From contig NZ_JABWTA010000001.1 of NCBI RefSeq assembly GCF_013371495.1, forward strand, positions 1,302,001-1,366,000: DNA of 64,000 bases, in the 5' to 3' direction. Positions 61,345 through 64,000 of this stretch are shown piece after piece. The notes under the pieces are model-generated. The model made no database searches, had not been told where the DNA came from, and was given only the letters and a program-made list of their open reading frames with translations. The stretch comes from Altererythrobacter lutimaris (lineage in GTDB: Bacteria > Pseudomonadota > Alphaproteobacteria > Sphingomonadales > Sphingomonadaceae). Position numbers and translations under genes: made by a program. How positions within the stretch are numbered: position 1 is the first letter of the stretch; each line of letters starts with the position of its first letter.

Positions 61345-64000
61345 TCAGAACATCTTGCGCAAGTCTATTCCGAGATAGCGTCCGGTTGGATCGATCAGAT
61401 CCGGCTGGAACGCGACTGGTACATCGCCATTGCCATCGCGCACATCGCGGCGCGCATTGAAGATGTTGTTCGCGATGAAGCTCAATCGCAGATTGTTGGC
61501 AAAAGTGTCCTTCGCATCAAACACTTCGCCAAGATTGAGGAAAATCCGCGCGTCAAAAGTCAGCAAGTCGTCGAAGAACAGATCGGACGCCCCGGTGGGA
61601 TCGCTGCCATTCAATCGCGCTTTGCCGGTGTAGCGGCCTGACAACCGCATGCCCTTCCCCTGACGGAAGATACCGCCTTCCAGACGGCTTGAATGGCGTG
61701 CCAGACCGAACGTGCCGGTCGCATTGCCGTCCAGCTGGTCGAGCAGCGGCACGCCTTCTGCGATAAGGATGGTGTTTTCCAGCTCGATCGTATGCGTCAG
61801 ATTGAGGAAATAGCGCCCTCGCCCATCGCGGCCGAACCCGCGCGAAACAATGCCAGGAGGTCTGCCGCCGCCACCCGGGCGGGCGCCTGTCGGCGGACCA
61901 CCTTGGCCTGCACCGGGTCTGCCGCCACCCATCATCGACGGGTCCATGCTGCAAATCCGTTCGCGAAACTGGCCAAGGCGCTCGGTATCGACAGTGTCAT
62001 CTTCGCGCAGGAAACGCTCGACCATTTGGCTCGCGCGCTCCGCATCGAAGTCCGGGAATTCAGCAGACAGGTCTTCGCCGCGCGCAACAGCCTCAGCAAA
62101 CCGGGTAAGCACTTCCAAGCCATCGTCGGCACAGATACGCGCGCGCATGGCCATGAACCGCTCGCGCTGCTCGGCTGATGGGCCTTGTCCGCTAGCACCG
62201 GGAGGAGGACCACCTGCTCCAGTTGGACGACCGGGAGGGCCGCCTGCGCCTGGGGGCGGACCACCGCGAGGAGCCGCTGCGCCAAAGCTGCCCCGCGTGG
62301 TGAGACCGAAGACCAGTCGCTCGGACCGCGTTTCCTCATAAGTTACAAATCGTTGGTCGAGCGCAACCAGCTGGCCATTGCCATCGCGCGTGACGCGGTC
62401 GGGAAAAGCATCTTCAATCGCTTGCGTAAGCGCTGGGAAACCGCTGGTCACATCCTCAGAGGTGTTGCGGACATATTCGACGTTAAGGCGGGTGTTATCC
62501 CAGAAAGGCAATTCCCAGTTTGCCCCGAATTTCCAGTCGCGCTGCTGCTCATCACGCAGATTGGCATTCCCGCCGGACGTAAGCGTCACAAGCACCGTCT
62601 CGCCATTGATCAGATCAAACACCGGAACGTTCAACGTCTCGATAACGGGGCTGCCAAGTTGCGTCAGGCTGGGTGCGACTTGCGTGAGGATATAGGTGCC
62701 GGTCAGCGTTAATCCGCTCGCCGGAACCCATGTAAACCCTGCGCTTGCGTCGGTCAGCGTGCCGAAATCGGAGAGCTCTTCGATCCCGCCGCTGAAGTTC
62801 AGCGTAAGTCCGCCAATCGCGCCCCAAGCACCGCCTCGGTCAGCAATGGGGATCGCGACATTGGCGCCCGCTTCAAAGCGCGAGCGATCGAGTTTGGTTT
62901 CCTGCAGGGTTCGCGTGTCCGAGCTCTTGATCTGCAGCCAGTCGAACCCCGCATCCAATGTGACGGAGACCTCGCCCGCAGGCAGCAAAATCGGATTGCC
63001 ATTCAATGTGATCTGATTGTCAGAACGCAGCGTGCGATTGGTCGCTCGCTCTACATCCAGTTCGAGACTTTCAGGTAGCACGCCGTCGAGCGCAAGCGTG
63101 CCGAGCAGCGCTGCATCTTCAAGCGTTTGAGTGTCGAATGGCTGATCGATCAGCGTGGTCGTGTCAGTCGCAGTGCCATTGGACGTCGCTGTCATCTGCC
63201 AACCGCCCAAGCGGCGTGAATGGGTAAGGCCGACAGAGAAATTGTCGCTATCGGTGCGCCGTTCGAGCGGTGTGTCAGCGCCGAATGTGCGAAACTGTGT
63301 GTTCCCAATACCGTCGGTCAGCAAAACCGAGTTCAAGCCGGAAAGGCTGCGGCTCTCTGACCGCTCATAAGTCCCGTTAAGCGTAAGCAGACTGCCGTTG
63401 TCGGGATCGGATGTCGTCCAGTTTAGCGTTGCTTCCGCTTGCGTCTGATCCCCCACAAGACTGCGAAAGCGCGCCGGATCAGGGTCGCCGACGACTGTGC
63501 TTTCAGAACCGTCGGTCTGGTCGACATCGCGCTCAGCCTCGGTCAACAATGTGCGATCATTGATTTCAGCGTTGAAATTCAGCCGGTTGCCTTGATCAAA
63601 CTTGAGATAGGTGAACTCGACTTCGCGCGCGGCATAACCGCCATCCGAGGGCCCTTCCCACTCCAGCTCAACTTCGCGACTGTTGTAATTCTCTTTGAGA
63701 ATGATGTTCACGACGCGCCGATCAGGCGGAAAGCCAAAGCGCTGCGCGACTTCCTCGGGCATCACTTCGACTTTGGCGATGGCTTCAGGCGGATAAGAGC
63801 GCAATTCGCGGAAACTAGAAATCCGCAAACCATTGACCAGGATAGCAGGCGGTCCGCCGCCGCCCCGCCCGCGCGACGATCCGGTTTGCGGCGCGATAAC
63901 AGCCAGCAGTTCTGTGATCGAGTTCGCCCCGATGCCTTCAATATCGGCTTCATCCAGCTCCAGCACCGGTGCTTGCTCCACCTGCAATTGCCCTCGCAAC
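61345..64000 (-). CDS. TonB-dependent receptor, 5' truncated by window edge
   Basis: Outer-membrane receptor; 884 codons visible, without the signal peptide and start. The plug domain is at 1-100 (DIEGIGANSITELLAVIAP, PPAILVNGLRI, YPPEAIAKVEV and VVNIILKENY). The barrel ends with a C-terminal phenylalanine (DLRKMF). Residues about 574-720 are an odd insertion: two Gly/Pro-rich stretches around a helical part with cysteines at 623 and 683. Ligand unknown. Confidence 0.88.
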   Translation of the reverse strand, partial: LRGQLQVEQAPVLELDEADIEGIGANSITELLAVIAPQTGSSRGRGGGGPPAILVNGLRISSFRELRSYPPEAIAKVEVMPEEVAQRFGFPPDRRVVNIILKENYNSREVELEWEGPSDGGYAAREVEFTYLKFDQGNRLNFNAEINDRTLLTEAERDVDQTDGSESTVVGDPDPARFRSLVGDQTQAEATLNWTTSDPDNGSLLTLNGTYERSESRSLSGLNSVLLTDGIGNTQFRTFGADTPLERRTDSDNFSVGLTHSRRLGGWQMTATSNGTATDTTTLIDQPFDTQTLEDAALLGTLALDGVLPESLELDVERATNRTLRSDNQITLNGNPILLPAGEVSVTLDAGFDWLQIKSSDTRTLQETKLDRSRFEAGANVAIPIADRGGAWGAIGGLTLNFSGGIEELSDFGTLTDASAGFTWVPASGLTLTGTYILTQVAPSLTQLGSPVIETLNVPVFDLINGETVLVTLTSGGNANLRDEQQRDWKFGANWELPFWDNTRLNVEYVRNTSEDVTSGFPALTQAIEDAFPDRVTRDGNGQLVALDQRFVTYEETRSERLVFGLTTRGSFGAAAPRGGPPPGAGGPPGRPTGAGGPPPGASGQGPSAEQRERFMAMRARICADDGLEVLTRFAEAVARGEDLSAEFPDFDAERASQMVERFLREDDTVDTERLGQFRERICSMDPSMMGGGRPGAGQGGPPTGARPGGGGRPPGIVSRGFGRDGRGRYFLNLTHTIELENTILIAEGVPLLDQLDGNATGTFGLARHSSRLEGGIFRQGKGMRLSGRYTGKARLNGSDPTGASDLFFDDLLTFDARIFLNLGEVFDAKDTFANNLRLSFIANNIFNARRDVRDGNGDVPVAFQPDLIDPTGRYLGIDLRKMF

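Overview
The window looks like a stretch of chromosome from a marine or aquatic alphaproteobacterium of the order Sphingomonadales, most likely an Erythrobacteraceae member (Erythrobacter or a close relative). This is inferred from the aa3 oxidase operon with SURF1 and DUF983, the pyrE-pdxJ-acpS-lepB block, an L21 protein with a Lys/Ala/Pro tail, a TonB receptor of the sphingomonad type, and the GC-rich coding sequence. No prophage, insertion sequence, CRISPR array, rRNA or tRNA was seen. Coding density is very high and no gene-free gap exceeds 300 bases.

Layout. 1-4.6 kb: 3' truncated pyrC, an ATP-grasp enzyme, a YgfZ-like protein, and a TetR/di-iron-like hydrolase pair around a candidate operator. 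4.8-7.5 kb: rplU-rpmA, a small lipoprotein gene overlapping an FNR-type regulator gene, and a small membrane protein with a perfect FNR box upstream. 7.6-19.8 kb: a long minus-strand run holding moaE-moaD-moaA, a half-SDR protein, folB, an rRNA methyltransferase-like gene, thrC, and the cytochrome aa3 oxidase cluster (surf1, DUF983, ctaE, ctaG, a 41-residue membrane protein, ctaB, an inserted alpha/beta hydrolase, ctaD, ctaC). 20-25 kb: pyrE, pdxJ, NADAR, acpS, lepB, a DUF3089 hydrolase and ruvX. 25.2-27.3 kb: a compact three-gene unit of a 52-residue peptide and two cupin-like proteins, the best candidate here for an undescribed system. 27.3-32.8 kb: two PaaI thioesterases, PBP1A, cobS, a ChrR-type cupin and a TetR with paired operators. 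32.9-40.5 kb: accessory enzymes (MpaB, DUF1428, GST, J protein, BolA, pirin, SDR, TetR with a perfect operator, epoxide-hydrolase-like protein, DUF2332).

40.5-64 kb: hisG-hisD-nusB, a paired palindromic repeat, thiL, a proton-pumping pyrophosphatase, tesB, a tandem universal stress protein diverging from a carotenoid oxygenase around a second perfect FNR box, an AbgT transporter, uvrC, an animal-type haem peroxidase, an APC permease, an HI0933-type flavoprotein, a wax ester synthase/DGAT with a long histone-like tail next to an alpha/beta hydrolase, and a TonB-dependent receptor cut by the window end.

How the genes work together. The window is mostly housekeeping, with aerobic respiration (complete oxidase subunit and assembly set) beside an oxygen-sensing FNR regulator whose perfect boxes occur twice. 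Lipid metabolism is represented by several thioesterases, hydrolases and the wax ester synthase. Three TetR regulators each sit beside a visible inverted-repeat operator, so local regulation can be read directly from the sequence.
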